64,000 nt of DNA from DASRDB01 sp035652815 (GCA_035652815.1 DASRDB010000014.1:124001-188000); one strand, 5' to 3'. Positions 51,820 through 61,923 are shown, counted from the stretch's first letter. Notes: generated by a model not told the origin, from the letters alone. Numbers and translations are program-made.

Positions 51820-53055
51820 ATGCGCATTCAACATCTCCTGGTTGATATCTCGCCCATGCGTGAGTCTGTTCCGTATCGCAGGCTGTTCTGGGGCCAACTC
51901 ATCTCCATACTTGGCAGCCAGCTTACCGTCGTCGCGCTCCCGCTCCAGGTGTATTTGTTGACGCACTCCTCGCTTGCGGTAGGCCTTATCGGGCTTGTTC
52001 AGCTTGGGCCTGGGCTTGTCTTGACGCTCTATGGTGGAACAATCGCCGATGCGATTGACCGGCGGCGTATCCTGCTCATCACACAGTTTTTACAACTTGT
52101 CCTGACTGGCACACTGGCAATAGTCGCTATGCTGCCGCATCCCCCGCTCTGGCTCATCTATGTGCTGGCTGCGCTTTTAGCGGGCGTCTACGGTGTTGAC
52201 GCGCCTGCGCGAGGAGCCATGACACGCAACCTCGTCCGACGCGAACTCTTCCCGGCTGCCGCTGCCCTCAATGCCCTGTTACGCCAGACGGGCGCAGTCG
52301 TTGGCCCTGCACTCGCTGGTCTCATCATCAGCTATTTTAACCTCTCGCTCGCCTACTGGCTAGATACAGCGACCTATGGGGCCGCGCTGCTTGCCGTCCT
52401 GCTCCTACCACCCCAGCTACCCGAAGGCGGCGGCACAAAGGCTGGCTTTGCCTCGCTCCTCGAAGGACTTCACTATTTGCGCGGCCAGCCAGTAGTGCAG
52501 GGCATCCTGCTCATCGATATCGTCGCGATGGTCTTCGGCATGCCTCGCGCCCTCTTTCCCGCGCTTGGCCTCACCGTCTTCGGCAGCGTCCGGGCGGTTG
52601 GACTGCTCTATGCAGCCCCGGCGGCAGGTGCGCTCATCGGCGCGTTAAGCTCCGGTTGGGTGGGACATATTCAGCAGGCCGGACGAGCAGTGCTGTTGAT
52701 GGTTGGACTGTGGGGAATTGCGATTACGATGTTCGGTATCTGTCCCTGGCTACCTCTCGCCCTCTTCCTGCTGGCCTTCGCTGGGTGGGCCGATATCATC
52801 TCAGAGGTCTTGCGCAGTAGCATGCTGCAACTCTCCATACCCGATAGCCTGCGCGGGCGCATCACCGCCGTCTGGCTGGCACAAACCAACGGCTCCCCAC
52901 GCCTGGGCGATGTCGAATCCGGCGTGGTGGCATCATTGACAAACGCCCAGTTCTCGGCAGCCTCTGGCGGCGTTGCCTGCGTCCTGGGCGTTCTTTTGCT
53001 GGCATGGCTATTGCCAGCCTTCCGCGATACGGAATTGAAGCAAGTCAATGCTTGA
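51820..53055 (+). CDS. MFS transporter, EntS-like exporter
   Basis: 411 residues, about 12 hydrophobic segments. YRRLFWGQLISILGSQLTVVALPLQVYLLT and GGTIADAIDRRRILLITQ are typical of the enterobactin exporter/MefA group. Divergent from tetR and with palindromic sites in the promoter, so it is likely to be regulated. GAGGAAGAATATTTC precedes the ATG. Substrate unknown, likely a drug-like molecule or siderophore. Confidence 0.88.
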   Translation: MRIQHLLVDISPMRESVPYRRLFWGQLISILGSQLTVVALPLQVYLLTHSSLAVGLIGLVQLGPGLVLTLYGGTIADAIDRRRILLITQFLQLVLTGTLAIVAMLPHPPLWLIYVLAALLAGVYGVDAPARGAMTRNLVRRELFPAAAALNALLRQTGAVVGPALAGLIISYFNLSLAYWLDTATYGAALLAVLLLPPQLPEGGGTKAGFASLLEGLHYLRGQPVVQGILLIDIVAMVFGMPRALFPALGLTVFGSVRAVGLLYAAPAAGALIGALSSGWVGHIQQAGRAVLLMVGLWGIAITMFGICPWLPLALFLLAFAGWADIISEVLRSSMLQLSIPDSLRGRITAVWLAQTNGSPRLGDVESGVVASLTNAQFSAASGGVACVLGVLLLAWLLPAFRDTELKQVNA

Positions 53056-53085
53056 TACATGAAGAAAAAGGGAAGCTTCACCCCC

Positions 53086-53171
53086 TGTCATCCTGAGCGC
53101 AGCGAAGGATCTGCGTCGCCCGACGATTCGCGTGTCGAGGCAGGAGATCCTTCGCTGCGCTCAGGATGACA
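53086..53171. repeat. Family A palindromic core
   Basis: 86 bp core with arms TGTCATCCTGAGCGCAGCGA and complement. CCCC before and GGGG after extend the palindrome. Outer TGTAGGG-type ends are missing. Confidence 0.8.
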
Positions 53172-53195
53172 GGGGGCGTGTATATGAAGAGGACG

Positions 53196-53627
53196 TTAGC
53201 TCGCCTGCCCCGGCGCTGGAATCGCGCCCAGTTGCTGCATCAGACCGAGGTTATCCGAAAAGTCCCACCATTCGGCAATCTTGCCATCAGCGATGCGGTA
53301 CTCGTACATCCCTTTCACCGTTACCTGCCTGCCTGTAGGGGGAATGCCGATAAACTCACCCTTGTGCGTGCCGCGCCAGTATACCCTGGTCATCACCTTG
53401 TCTCCCTCGGCCACCATGTCCTCAACTGTGATGTGAAGATCAGGGAAGGCGCTGAGATAGCCGGATGCAATCTGCCGCAATGCCTCAACGCCCTGTACTG
53501 GGGGCAAACCAGCAATATGACCAACGAAATCGGTGGTATGAAACTGCTCTACCAGGTCGAGATTTCCCGTGTTAAAGAACTCATCGTAGCAACGCTGCAC
53601 GGCAGCTTTGTTTGTTTCCTCTGACAT
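53196..53627 (-). CDS. SnoaL-like (NTF2-fold) protein
   Basis: 143 residues. NKAAVQRCYDEFFNTGNLDLVEQFHTTDFVGHI, LHITVEDMVAEGDKVMTRVYWRGTHKGEFIGIPPTGRQVTVKGMYEYRIADGKIAEWWDF fit the SnoaL/ester cyclase family. AGGAG precedes the start. Substrate not predictable; such proteins range from polyketide cyclases to scaffolds. Stands between MFS and a methyltransferase gene, all unrelated strands. Confidence 0.85.
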   Translation of the reverse strand: MSEETNKAAVQRCYDEFFNTGNLDLVEQFHTTDFVGHIAGLPPVQGVEALRQIASGYLSAFPDLHITVEDMVAEGDKVMTRVYWRGTHKGEFIGIPPTGRQVTVKGMYEYRIADGKIAEWWDFSDNLGLMQQLGAIPAPGQAS

Positions 53628-53725
53628 AAAAGGTACTCCTTATTGTTGTGAATTTTCTCCGGCAACCATTACTTCAACAGGTATGCTGTTGACCGAAGAT
53701 ACTCAGCAGCACATATGGACTGCCA

Positions 53726-54508
53726 TCAAACGGTAGCAATGGCATAATGCATCAAGTTTTCCTGCCGGTAGCCTCCCTCTGGCCTCTTGAAAGGCGCGAG
53801 AGAATTGATAACGGCCTGTTTGATAGTTTCTTCACCCGCGGCACGAATAGCGATCACTATCGGACCGGCAGAACTGATGGTTTTCCAGGCCATTTCCTCG
53901 TCAGGATACTCATAGGGGCATGACACGTCACCCTTTGCGCACACGGTCAGCCCTGCCTCTTCCATCAATGATTCGAGCTTGCCCGGCGCGGAAAGTGAGA
54001 ATGGCCCCCTGGTTCCCGGCGGTGGTGGCGGAAGGCAGGCCATCGCCGCTTTGAGCGTTGTGACAACTTCGCAATCCTCCATCCTGCCCCATACCACCAT
54101 CGCGACATACCCACCTGGTCTGACAACCCTTCTGGCTTCCCGCAGCGCACTGAGCGGATCGTCCGCGAACTGGAGAGAATTAAACCCGGTGGCTACATCA
54201 AATGAGGCATCGCTATACAGTAACTCTTCCATTTCTCCGCAGCGAAAATCGCCGTGAGGTACGCGCTCACGCGCAATGACGAGTTCGGCTTCGGATGCAT
54301 CAAGCCCGCTGACACTGGCTCCCAGTTGAGCGGCAAGTTGCGCCAACATACCTGTTCCGCAGCCGATATCCAGCAAGCGTGTGCCTCTCCCCACGTTCGT
54401 CTTGTCCAGCACCACGTGGTAGATGGGCAAAGACATTTTTTCCATCAGGTCCGCCCAGTTGCGGGCTTGCGCTCCCCAGAGTTGACCCTGTGCCTGCGCT
54501 GATCCCAT
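53726..54508 (-). CDS. Class I SAM-dependent methyltransferase
   Basis: 260 residues. LLDIGCGTGMLAQLAAQLGASVSGLDASE (SAM motif I), FRCGEMEELLYSDASFDVATGFNSLQFADDPL (motif post-I and UbiE-like loop), VVRPGGYVAMVVWG and a C-terminal helical cap. Similar in style to ubiquinone/menaquinone C-methyltransferases. AGGAGG precedes the ATG. Substrate unknown. Coding only for itself; next on the minus strand is the big LuxR regulator. Confidence 0.88.
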   Translation of the reverse strand: MGSAQAQGQLWGAQARNWADLMEKMSLPIYHVVLDKTNVGRGTRLLDIGCGTGMLAQLAAQLGASVSGLDASEAELVIARERVPHGDFRCGEMEELLYSDASFDVATGFNSLQFADDPLSALREARRVVRPGGYVAMVVWGRMEDCEVVTTLKAAMACLPPPPPGTRGPFSLSAPGKLESLMEEAGLTVCAKGDVSCPYEYPDEEMAWKTISSAGPIVIAIRAAGEETIKQAVINSLAPFKRPEGGYRQENLMHYAIATV

Positions 54509-54659
54509 CGTTATTCCTCCTTCTGCATGGCTAAGTTTTTATTGCCTCATGTGAAAGGAGTATAGCTGGAACAGGGACTTTTGCCATTGTGGAATGTACC
54601 AATAAGCGGAGAAAATCAGTACGTATCTTTTTTTGAGAGGGTGAAAGGTCAGTACGTAA

Positions 54660-57600
54660 CTAGCGGCTGGTGGACAGCCCTTTTTCAACAGCCCAGGCGG
54701 CGATTTGCGCTCGCGTGGTAAAGCCTAACTTCCCCAGGATATTGCTGACATGCGCCTCGGCTGTCCGTTCGCTCACCACCAGATCGGTCGCAATTTCCCG
54801 GTTGCTCTTTCCTTGAGCAACGAGTGCCGCCACCTCGCGTTCACGCGCGGAAAGGCCACCATATCTCTTACTGGTGAGCGTCTCTGGTGAAAGCGGCTTT
54901 TCTTGCGGGAACGAGGTCAGGGCTGTACTTAAAAAATGCTCTCGCAAAGTGGGTTCATCAATGGTGGCGGCCAATCGGGCAATAATATAGCGGGCCTCGC
55001 TCCACTCATGTTGCGCCTGCTCCTCGCGCTTGAGCAGGTGGTAGACCTGCCCCAATACACGCTGGATACGCCAGAGGATGGATGGGGCCTGACGTTGCTG
55101 CGCGCCCAGTTTGGCGTCCTCTAAGGTCTGGGCCGCTTCCTCAAGGCGTTTCAAAGCGAGGAGAGCTTCGCCTTTCATGGCAAGCAGGTGCGGGATGGAC
55201 TGCTGCATATCACCGGGCGTTGAGATAAGCAATTGCTCCGCGATGGATAGTGCGACGGCAGGCTCTCCTTGCGCCAACGCCAGTTCTCCCCAGACCCGGG
55301 CCGCCTGCCGTTCAAAAAAGTTGCCAGGCTGCTGATCTCGTGGAAGGACAGTCTCCAGGGCTGCTTCGGCGCGAGGAAATGCCCGCTTGTGGATGTAAGC
55401 CAGCGCCAGATACGACGTCAGACTCTTGAGATGGATGGCAGAACCAAGCGCCTGCGCGCCTGCCACTCCAGCTTCCAGATAAGCAACTGCTCTGTCTGGA
55501 TCAAGCAGCAAGAGATACAGGAATCCCAGCGCCCCGTTAGTGGCAGCAATCCATTCCCGGTGTTCAATGTTGCTGGCGATATGCAGCGCCTCCTGTGCAT
55601 GGGCCAACGCCGGACCACATTCTCCGAAAGAGCTTAGCACGTACATGGCGACCATTTCGGCAAAGGCCCGCCCTGATTGCGAGTTCATCTGGCGCGCTAG
55701 CAGCAATGCTTCCTCGACATCTTGCAAGCACTCCTCGCGTGTTCTCAGCGCGCTATAGGTGACTTCAAGCGGCTCTGGAGATGAGTCCAAAGCTCGCATA
55801 GCAAGAATAGAACATAGACTTTGACGGTCGCCCAGGCTGCGGAATAGATCAATCGCTCGCCCATAAAAATCCCTCACCGCCCTGGCTGTGTCTCCCAGGA
55901 AAAAAAGAGCCATGCCAAGCATGTCGAGCGTTTCGGCCATACCGCGAGTATCAGTTTGCATTTCAAACAGAGGCAATGCCTCCTGATGCGCCTCAATCGC
56001 CTCCTGAATTCGTCCGGTATTGAGGAGCCAGTTGCCCAGACGGTTGAGACTCTGGGCGCGCAAGGCCGGATCAGCAAGCTTCTCTGCCAGCGCAAGCGCC
56101 TCATGAAACCATACACCTGCCTGTTCGTAATCGTGTCCAGTCCATAAAAAACCGAGAGCTATTATACACTCCCATTCCATCTTGCCATCATAAAACGCGC
56201 GAGCAGCATCAAGCGCGCGCTCATAATCCCCACGCGCCCGTTCAAAGTCACCGAGCGTTTCATAAGCCCGCCCTCGCGCAAGATAAAGGTGGGATGGCGG
56301 CGTCTGGGAAAGATGATGCGCAGCCTCTATAGCACGGGTGAAATGTTCGACGGCAGTCTGCTGAGCATAGAGCGTCAAAGCTTTTTCTCCCGCCTCTTGC
56401 GCATACGTCAGCGCCTGCTCCCACATTCCGGCCTCATAGCAATGCAAAGCCAGGTCTTCCAAATGCCTCTCTCGCATGGCCGGGGAAGGCACGCAAAGCC
56501 GCTCTAACGTCTGAGCAAGGATGCGATGCAAAGCTTGACGCTCTCGCAGTAACAACGCAGTAATAATCGCCTGCTGTGTCAGCGCGTGGCGAAAAGCAAA
56601 CTGGTCGAGCGCCTCCTCAACTACCAGTTGAGCGGCCATCACCTCTTTCAGCAGAACCAGCAGATGAGTCTCATCGCACTGCATCACCTCTCGCAGCAAA
56701 GTGACATTGAAGCGCCGCCCGGCGACTGCTGCAAGGGTGACAAGCCGTCTGGCCTCCACGCTCAAGTACATCATCCGTTGCTGCACAGCTTCCTGAACGC
56801 TGCGCGGCAATGGCACTCGACCTGCCGTGAGCTTCCACCTCCCATCAACAGCAACCAGTTCTCCCGCGGATAAAAGTGATGTAAGGAGTTCTTCAACAAA
56901 GAAAGGGTTACCCTCGGAGCGCGCATACAACGTATCAAGCAGATCAGCATCAACTCGCTGCTTTGTACCCAGTATGGCTTGCAGCATCGTCGCAACCTCT
57001 GCGCGAGAAAGACGCTTAAGCGAGCATTCCAGCGCCAGGCGTTCCCGGTCAAGCTGGGCCAGCCAGCGCCTCAATCGAGGATGCACTTCCTCGCTGCGAT
57101 AGGTGACAAGCAAGAGGAACGATACTTTCCGACAACGGCGCGCCAGATGTAAAAGTAAGCCCAGGCTAAGATCATCGCACCAGTGGATGTCCTCCACCAC
57201 CAGAAGTACAGGTTGCCGAGCAGCTTGCTCCGACACAAAATGGGTTATAGCCGCAAAGAGCCGTCGCTTCTCCTCTACCGCGTCGACAGATGGTGGCGCG
57301 GGCAAAGTTCCGAGATCAGGAAACAAAAACTCTAGATCAGGCAACAACCGTATAAGTGTCGAGGCGACCGGGTACATGGGGCCTGGAAGTGAGGTCGAAG
57401 CTGAACGAGCAAAATACGCGCCAAAAAGGTTCAAAAGTGGTGCGTAGGGAGAGATGCTATCCGTCTGAAAACACTGACCCTCTATGAGAAAAAATCCAGA
57501 AGCAGTGGCCGTCGCTTTGACCTCAGCCATCAGTCGTGATTTGCCAATGCCCGCATCCCCAGAAATCAGAGCAACCTGTGCCTCTCCGCCTTGTACTCGC

Positions 57601-57686
57601 TCAACAAGCGAGCGAAGCGTAGCAAGTTCGCGTACACGTCCAATCACAACCGGGCAGGTGATTGGAGAAGAGGACCGCGCCTGCAT
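54660..57686 (-). CDS. LuxR-family regulator with AAA ATPase and TPR domains
   Basis: 1008 residues. N-terminal AAA_16-type NTPase with Walker A GDAGIGKSRL at about 43-52 and Walker B LLVVEDIHWCDD near 170; a helical middle with TPR-like repeats from about 415 to 900; and a C-terminal LuxR HTH, GLSAREREVAALVAQGKSNREIATDLVVSERTAEAHVSNILGKLGF at about 940-990. These MalT/LAL-type activators couple ATP-dependent signal sensing to transcription. GAAAGG precedes the ATG. Target genes unknown. Confidence 0.9.
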   Translation of the reverse strand: MQARSSSPITCPVVIGRVRELATLRSLVERVQGGEAQVALISGDAGIGKSRLMAEVKATATASGFFLIEGQCFQTDSISPYAPLLNLFGAYFARSASTSLPGPMYPVASTLIRLLPDLEFLFPDLGTLPAPPSVDAVEEKRRLFAAITHFVSEQAARQPVLLVVEDIHWCDDLSLGLLLHLARRCRKVSFLLLVTYRSEEVHPRLRRWLAQLDRERLALECSLKRLSRAEVATMLQAILGTKQRVDADLLDTLYARSEGNPFFVEELLTSLLSAGELVAVDGRWKLTAGRVPLPRSVQEAVQQRMMYLSVEARRLVTLAAVAGRRFNVTLLREVMQCDETHLLVLLKEVMAAQLVVEEALDQFAFRHALTQQAIITALLLRERQALHRILAQTLERLCVPSPAMRERHLEDLALHCYEAGMWEQALTYAQEAGEKALTLYAQQTAVEHFTRAIEAAHHLSQTPPSHLYLARGRAYETLGDFERARGDYERALDAARAFYDGKMEWECIIALGFLWTGHDYEQAGVWFHEALALAEKLADPALRAQSLNRLGNWLLNTGRIQEAIEAHQEALPLFEMQTDTRGMAETLDMLGMALFFLGDTARAVRDFYGRAIDLFRSLGDRQSLCSILAMRALDSSPEPLEVTYSALRTREECLQDVEEALLLARQMNSQSGRAFAEMVAMYVLSSFGECGPALAHAQEALHIASNIEHREWIAATNGALGFLYLLLLDPDRAVAYLEAGVAGAQALGSAIHLKSLTSYLALAYIHKRAFPRAEAALETVLPRDQQPGNFFERQAARVWGELALAQGEPAVALSIAEQLLISTPGDMQQSIPHLLAMKGEALLALKRLEEAAQTLEDAKLGAQQRQAPSILWRIQRVLGQVYHLLKREEQAQHEWSEARYIIARLAATIDEPTLREHFLSTALTSFPQEKPLSPETLTSKRYGGLSAREREVAALVAQGKSNREIATDLVVSERTAEAHVSNILGKLGFTTRAQIAAWAVEKGLSTSR

Positions 57687-57818
57687 TGTCCGCTATCCTT
57701 TCAAGAGGTTCGTCAACAGAAACACCCTTCCATCATGAGCCAGTGTAACAAACAGGCTTAAGAAATGCAAGAAGAAAACATCAAGCGAATATCAGCTTTT
57801 TACAAAAGCTGAAATGAA

Positions 57819-58322
57819 TCAATCCTCAAGCACCACAAACTCATCTGGCTGGCTGCGAATATACTTCCCCATCCGCTCAAACGTTGCCGGAACCAGTTCA
57901 TGAAACTGCTCATTGAGTCGGCTCATTAACGCAAAAAACGCCGGATCAGCCTCAAGCTCCCAGGGCTGAATATCACTTTGCTGTTGCCTTGCTTCAACTA
58001 CACCCGTGATCTCTTGCAAAAGTTGCAGCATCGCCTCATCGCCGAAGTAACGTAACGCGCCCTGCGTGCCTCTCCACATCTTGTCCGAGGGAAAAATGGA
58101 AGAGACCCAGAAATACAGATCGCTCGCTGTCTTTCCCGCGTGGTCATGAAAGGCTCGAAACAGAAACAATGCCTGTTGCCCGGGAGTAAGTTGCGTCAAA
58201 ACATGAGACTTTACCCTACTGATATCCGCGTGAAGATACTCAACAGTTGGTTCGATACAAGCATTGGCAAGCGCTGCATCATCTAATGAGTCGAAGGTTT
58301 GTCGCTTCATGGTTACAAGCAT
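57819..58322 (-). CDS. Unknown helical protein (DMP19-like size)
   Basis: 167 residues from MLVTMKRQTFDSLDD. Helical, acidic, single domain, with RAFHDHAGKTASDLYFWVSSIF and TFERMGKYIRSQPDEFVVLED. A GGGGGTAGATC ribosome site precedes the ATG. No family I can name with confidence. Follows the LuxR regulator on the same strand but 133 bases away. Confidence 0.55.
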   Translation of the reverse strand: MLVTMKRQTFDSLDDAALANACIEPTVEYLHADISRVKSHVLTQLTPGQQALFLFRAFHDHAGKTASDLYFWVSSIFPSDKMWRGTQGALRYFGDEAMLQLLQEITGVVEARQQQSDIQPWELEADPAFFALMSRLNEQFHELVPATFERMGKYIRSQPDEFVVLED

Positions 58323-58435
58323 GATCTACCCCCTTTCTGCCTGCAATCAGACAAAAATGTGCGCGGAACAGATGCAAAGATGGGAGTTGGGAAACAAAAG
58401 GAGTGTAACATGCTGACAGTATACCATATAAACTT

Positions 58436-60517
58436 CTATTGTCCAGGCATCACAAAGCTGTACAACTGATAGCGAAAAGCTGTCCAGGCGCTATCCTGCG
58501 GGTCGCTGGTCGGAACAAAGGCAATTTTGATAGTGATCGAGGATTTTCCGGCGGTGAGCGAAGCTGGTAAGGGAAAATCCTCGTCGCGCCAGCAACGAGG
58601 ATGCCCATCGATTCCCGCAGGTGCGGACGCACCCGCATCATACCAAGTCCCTACAAAATGACCATTGACGTAGACATTGGCACGTTGATTGGCAATGCAG
58701 TCGTCGAAGGTGCGGCGCAGGAATACACCTATGTTATGGGGAGCGAGCGCAAGCCGAAAAGTGGCGCTACCTGTCAGGCGAGTACCACTCATAGCCAGTA
58801 GTGGGCTGGAAACGGTGTACTGATAGGCGGCGCTCAGGGTATAGACCTGCTCCCCGGAAGCTTGATAGGCATGGCTGGAGAGACTGCCAGCATCAGCAGT
58901 CTGAATTTCATCAGTTTTTTGCGCGGTGACAGATGGCATGCCGTACCAGAGCATAAGAGCGCGATAGGGATGCGTGCTTTCGTCCGCGCCGCCATGCTCC
59001 CAGCGTATTATAAGATGACGATTGAAAGGAATACTATCGGCTATAAGAAAGCGGTAGAGTGAGGAGCCATCAATATCGCTGCCGGGCGGATTATTGATGC
59101 TGCTGGGCAGACCGCCGAGGGGCAAAGAGACCTGCTGGCCGCCATGCCAGTAGTCGCCGCCGAGACCCCATTCCTCTGTGCCAGTGACGGCTATTTGCGG
59201 CGTCTGGCTATCATCAAGATAGATGTGGGGGTCGCCTTCGAGTGTGTTGTCGGGCGCGGAAAAATTGATAACGGTGCCGACCAGTTTACCACTGCCACGC
59301 ACATCAAGAAAGGTCATATCCTGTCCAGCTACCGGATGCTGAATGCTGGTGTAGGTGGCGTGGAATGTTCCCCACCACGAGGGCGGGTCGGGAAATGGCT
59401 CGTAGCGCATATTCCAGGAGATTGATGTGAGAGCTGTATTCGAGAGCAGGGTGATTCGGGCGTTACGCGAAAAGGGCATGGGCCAGTAGAGATTGAAGTT
59501 CAGTGAAGAGAAGTCACTGCTCTGTATGGTGGCGAGCAGACCAGCAACTAGAGGCCGACTCCGAGGCATATAAACGCCAGCGCCATCACCGTCCAGAAAT
59601 TTAACGGGCGCGTCAACATCGGGCTGGCTCCGCTTGTCCCAGTAAATACGCAGGCGAGCATTGCCAAAGGCGACCATCTCATTTAGAGGCGCTGTGAATG
59701 AAAGGACGCGAATCTGGCTGGGGCCTGATAAGGTAGCGATGGTTGTTTCTCTGGCGGGCTGTAATGAGAGAGTGCCATTCTGAGCAGAAATATTTGTGGG
59801 GGCGATATCACTGCCAGCGCAACGCAACAAGGATAAGGCGTTCTGCGTTAATTGTGGGTCGTTCCAGGCGGGAAGCGGTGTGCCGTAGGGCAATTTGCGA
59901 TAGAGGGCATAAAAATTGCCGTTGGCATACTGAGATGTCCAGGTGAGATGCTGCGAAAAGGGGATCGCGGTCGCGAGAATGCTGCTGCCCTGGCTTTCAG
60001 AGGGATTGAGGGAGAGCGGGTAGGGAAAGGCAGTTGCAGGAGCCATTGTTGGATTCGTTTGTCCAAGATTATCCGGCAGAATAGTTGTTCTGGGCATATT
60101 GTCAAGCGAGAGGTTCCAGGGCGCGCCGTACTGTTCCTGCATGCGCATGAAGGTGACAATGCCGGGGCCGGGCTGGTCGAAGAGAACATGCTCACCATCC
60201 GGCAGAGTACGCATTATTTGTACGTTGTCATGGTTGCTGCCGCCAGGGTCGGCAGTGGACTGGCCTTCTACACGGTCTCCCAGCTCAAGGTAAGAGAGTT
60301 TATCCCAATGACGGTAGGCGTCCAGGCCCAGATAGAGCGGTGGGGGCGTAGTAGCGTCAAGTGTACTGATTGAGTCAGATATTGTGTTGCAGGCAGAATT
60401 TGGCGATGGGGAGGCAGTATGCAGCAGGTTCGCGGCGAGAAGCATACTACCGAGCAGGAGAGCGATGAACGCAGCAACGAGCAAGATTCTGCGCTGTGGA
60501 GCAAAATAGACCGGCAT
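58436..60517 (-). CDS. Membrane-anchored DUF2961 (GH172-like) protein
   Basis: 693 residues from MPVYFAPQRRILLVAAFIAL, with one N-terminal membrane segment (8-30) and an external body. FDQPGPGIVTFMRMQEQYGAPW, and a region with LEGDPHIYLDD then TGTEEWGLGGDYW, match DUF2961/GH172, a beta-jelly-roll glycoside hydrolase fold. E427 and E448 are 21 residues apart, as are the two catalytic glutamates I recall for the GH172 fructose-dianhydride/arabinan enzymes. Substrate unknown; likely exopolysaccharide. A longer frame to 60658 overlaps the divergent gene and is rejected. Weak AAAGGA site. Confidence 0.75.
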   Translation of the reverse strand: MPVYFAPQRRILLVAAFIALLLGSMLLAANLLHTASPSPNSACNTISDSISTLDATTPPPLYLGLDAYRHWDKLSYLELGDRVEGQSTADPGGSNHDNVQIMRTLPDGEHVLFDQPGPGIVTFMRMQEQYGAPWNLSLDNMPRTTILPDNLGQTNPTMAPATAFPYPLSLNPSESQGSSILATAIPFSQHLTWTSQYANGNFYALYRKLPYGTPLPAWNDPQLTQNALSLLRCAGSDIAPTNISAQNGTLSLQPARETTIATLSGPSQIRVLSFTAPLNEMVAFGNARLRIYWDKRSQPDVDAPVKFLDGDGAGVYMPRSRPLVAGLLATIQSSDFSSLNFNLYWPMPFSRNARITLLSNTALTSISWNMRYEPFPDPPSWWGTFHATYTSIQHPVAGQDMTFLDVRGSGKLVGTVINFSAPDNTLEGDPHIYLDDSQTPQIAVTGTEEWGLGGDYWHGGQQVSLPLGGLPSSINNPPGSDIDGSSLYRFLIADSIPFNRHLIIRWEHGGADESTHPYRALMLWYGMPSVTAQKTDEIQTADAGSLSSHAYQASGEQVYTLSAAYQYTVSSPLLAMSGTRLTGSATFRLALAPHNIGVFLRRTFDDCIANQRANVYVNGHFVGTWYDAGASAPAGIDGHPRCWRDEDFPLPASLTAGKSSITIKIAFVPTSDPQDSAWTAFRYQLYSFVMPGQ

Positions 60518-60607
60518 TACAAAGGATAATCCTTTCGCGCAGGATTTGAACCCGCGATTACAATGAAACGTATAGGCATAGTCTACAACAAGAGGAGGGG
60601 ACAGGTG

Positions 60608-61780
60608 GTGGATGCAACTCGCCTGAACATTGCTTATTTGACTGCTGAAGACCCACAAAGCAAATACGCCTGGTCAGGCACGACCTACTACATGGCGCAT
60701 GCGCTAGAGAAATACTGTGGAGATGTGCATTTTCTGGGGCCGATTCTCTCGTTTGAAAGACGCTATATCGGTAGATTGATGCAGGAGATGTCGAGCCGTT
60801 TGCTCAAAAAGAACATCGCTTATGATCGGCTGTTGTTTGTAGCAAAAAAGCAGGCAAAGCTGGCGGCGCAAAAGCTAGAGCAAGGGCATTACGACGTGAT
60901 TTTTTCGCCGATTGGGCCGCCGGAAGTGGCTTTTCTAGAGACGAACATCCCTATCGTGATAGCAACGGATGTCACGTTTGCTTTACAGCAAAACTATCAT
61001 GCGCGCTACTCGAACCTGCTGCCCTTTTCCGCTCGCATGGGACAGCAGATTGAGGCAATGGCTTATGCGAAGGCCAGCGCGCTCATTTACCCGAGTCACT
61101 GGGCCGCTCGCTCGGCGGTAGAAGATTACGGGGTCGATGAGAAGAAAGTGCATGTGCTTCCGTTTGGAGCAAACCTCGACACGCTTCCCACCCGTCAAAT
61201 AGCGTTGAAGCGGCACTGTGCGGGCAGGTGCAGGCTGCTCTTTATGGGGCTGGGCTGGGAGCGCAAAGGCGGTGATATCGCATTTGAAACGCTGTTGAAG
61301 CTTGAAAGCATGGGCATTGATACCGAGCTGATCGTCTGTGGCTGCACGCCTCCTAAATCGGTTCAACACCCGCGCCTGATCGTCATTCCATTTTTAAATA
61401 AGCATGACGAACAGCAAAATCGTGAGATACAGCGGCTCTATGCCACGTCTCACTTTTTACTGGTACCGACGCGCTGCGATTGTTTTCCCATCGTCTTCAA
61501 CGAAGCAAACGCTTTTGGCCTGCCGGTAATTACGTCAAACACGGGCGGCGTTCCCGATGCGGTTCATGATGGCGAGAACGGCTATGTTCTGCCATTTGAG
61601 GCGCGGGGAGAAAGCTATGCCCGGCTCATAGCACAAATTTTTCAGGATGAGCAACGATACAAAGCGCTGGCAGCATCCAGTCGGGCCGTCTTCGAGCAAC
61701 GGCACAACTGGGATGCGTGGGGCATAACCATGCGGGATATTTTGCAGCAGGTCGTTGCGCCAGTCTATGCCCACGTGTGA
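60608..61780 (+). CDS. Glycosyltransferase family 4
   Basis: 390 residues; start set at GTG 60608 (or 60605) 7 bases after AGGAGGGG, since the ATG at 60563 has no ribosome site and overlaps the divergent upstream gene. GWERKGGDIAFETLLKL, LLVPTRCDCFPIVFNEANAFGLPVITSNTGGVPDAV and NGYVLPF are the GT4 donor-binding motifs. Probably an exopolysaccharide sugar transferase. It is divergent from the DUF2961 gene, with a short promoter region. Confidence 0.85.
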   Translation: MDATRLNIAYLTAEDPQSKYAWSGTTYYMAHALEKYCGDVHFLGPILSFERRYIGRLMQEMSSRLLKKNIAYDRLLFVAKKQAKLAAQKLEQGHYDVIFSPIGPPEVAFLETNIPIVIATDVTFALQQNYHARYSNLLPFSARMGQQIEAMAYAKASALIYPSHWAARSAVEDYGVDEKKVHVLPFGANLDTLPTRQIALKRHCAGRCRLLFMGLGWERKGGDIAFETLLKLESMGIDTELIVCGCTPPKSVQHPRLIVIPFLNKHDEQQNREIQRLYATSHFLLVPTRCDCFPIVFNEANAFGLPVITSNTGGVPDAVHDGENGYVLPFEARGESYARLIAQIFQDEQRYKALAASSRAVFEQRHNWDAWGITMRDILQQVVAPVYAHV

Positions 61781-61798
61781 AAGTGAAGCATGGAGAAG

Positions 61799-61910
61799 TG
61801 TACATCAAAGGTTTGCGGTCGATGGGGGACGGAAGCCACCCTTGCCTGCCTTCCGGTTCTCTTGCGAGTGGCTTCCGTCCTTATGTTGGTTGCAAAAAAT
61901 TTGACGCACA
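61799..61910. repeat. Family B miniature repeat, complete copy
   Basis: 112 bp. Ends TGTACATCAAAGGTTTGCGG and inverted TTGCAAAAAATTTGACGCACA. Centre has GGAAGCCACCC... and ...GAGTGGCTTCC arms, imperfect. Lies between convergent GT4 genes and right before the family A half-arm. Confidence 0.75.
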
Positions 61911-61923
61911 CTCGTCACCGCGC

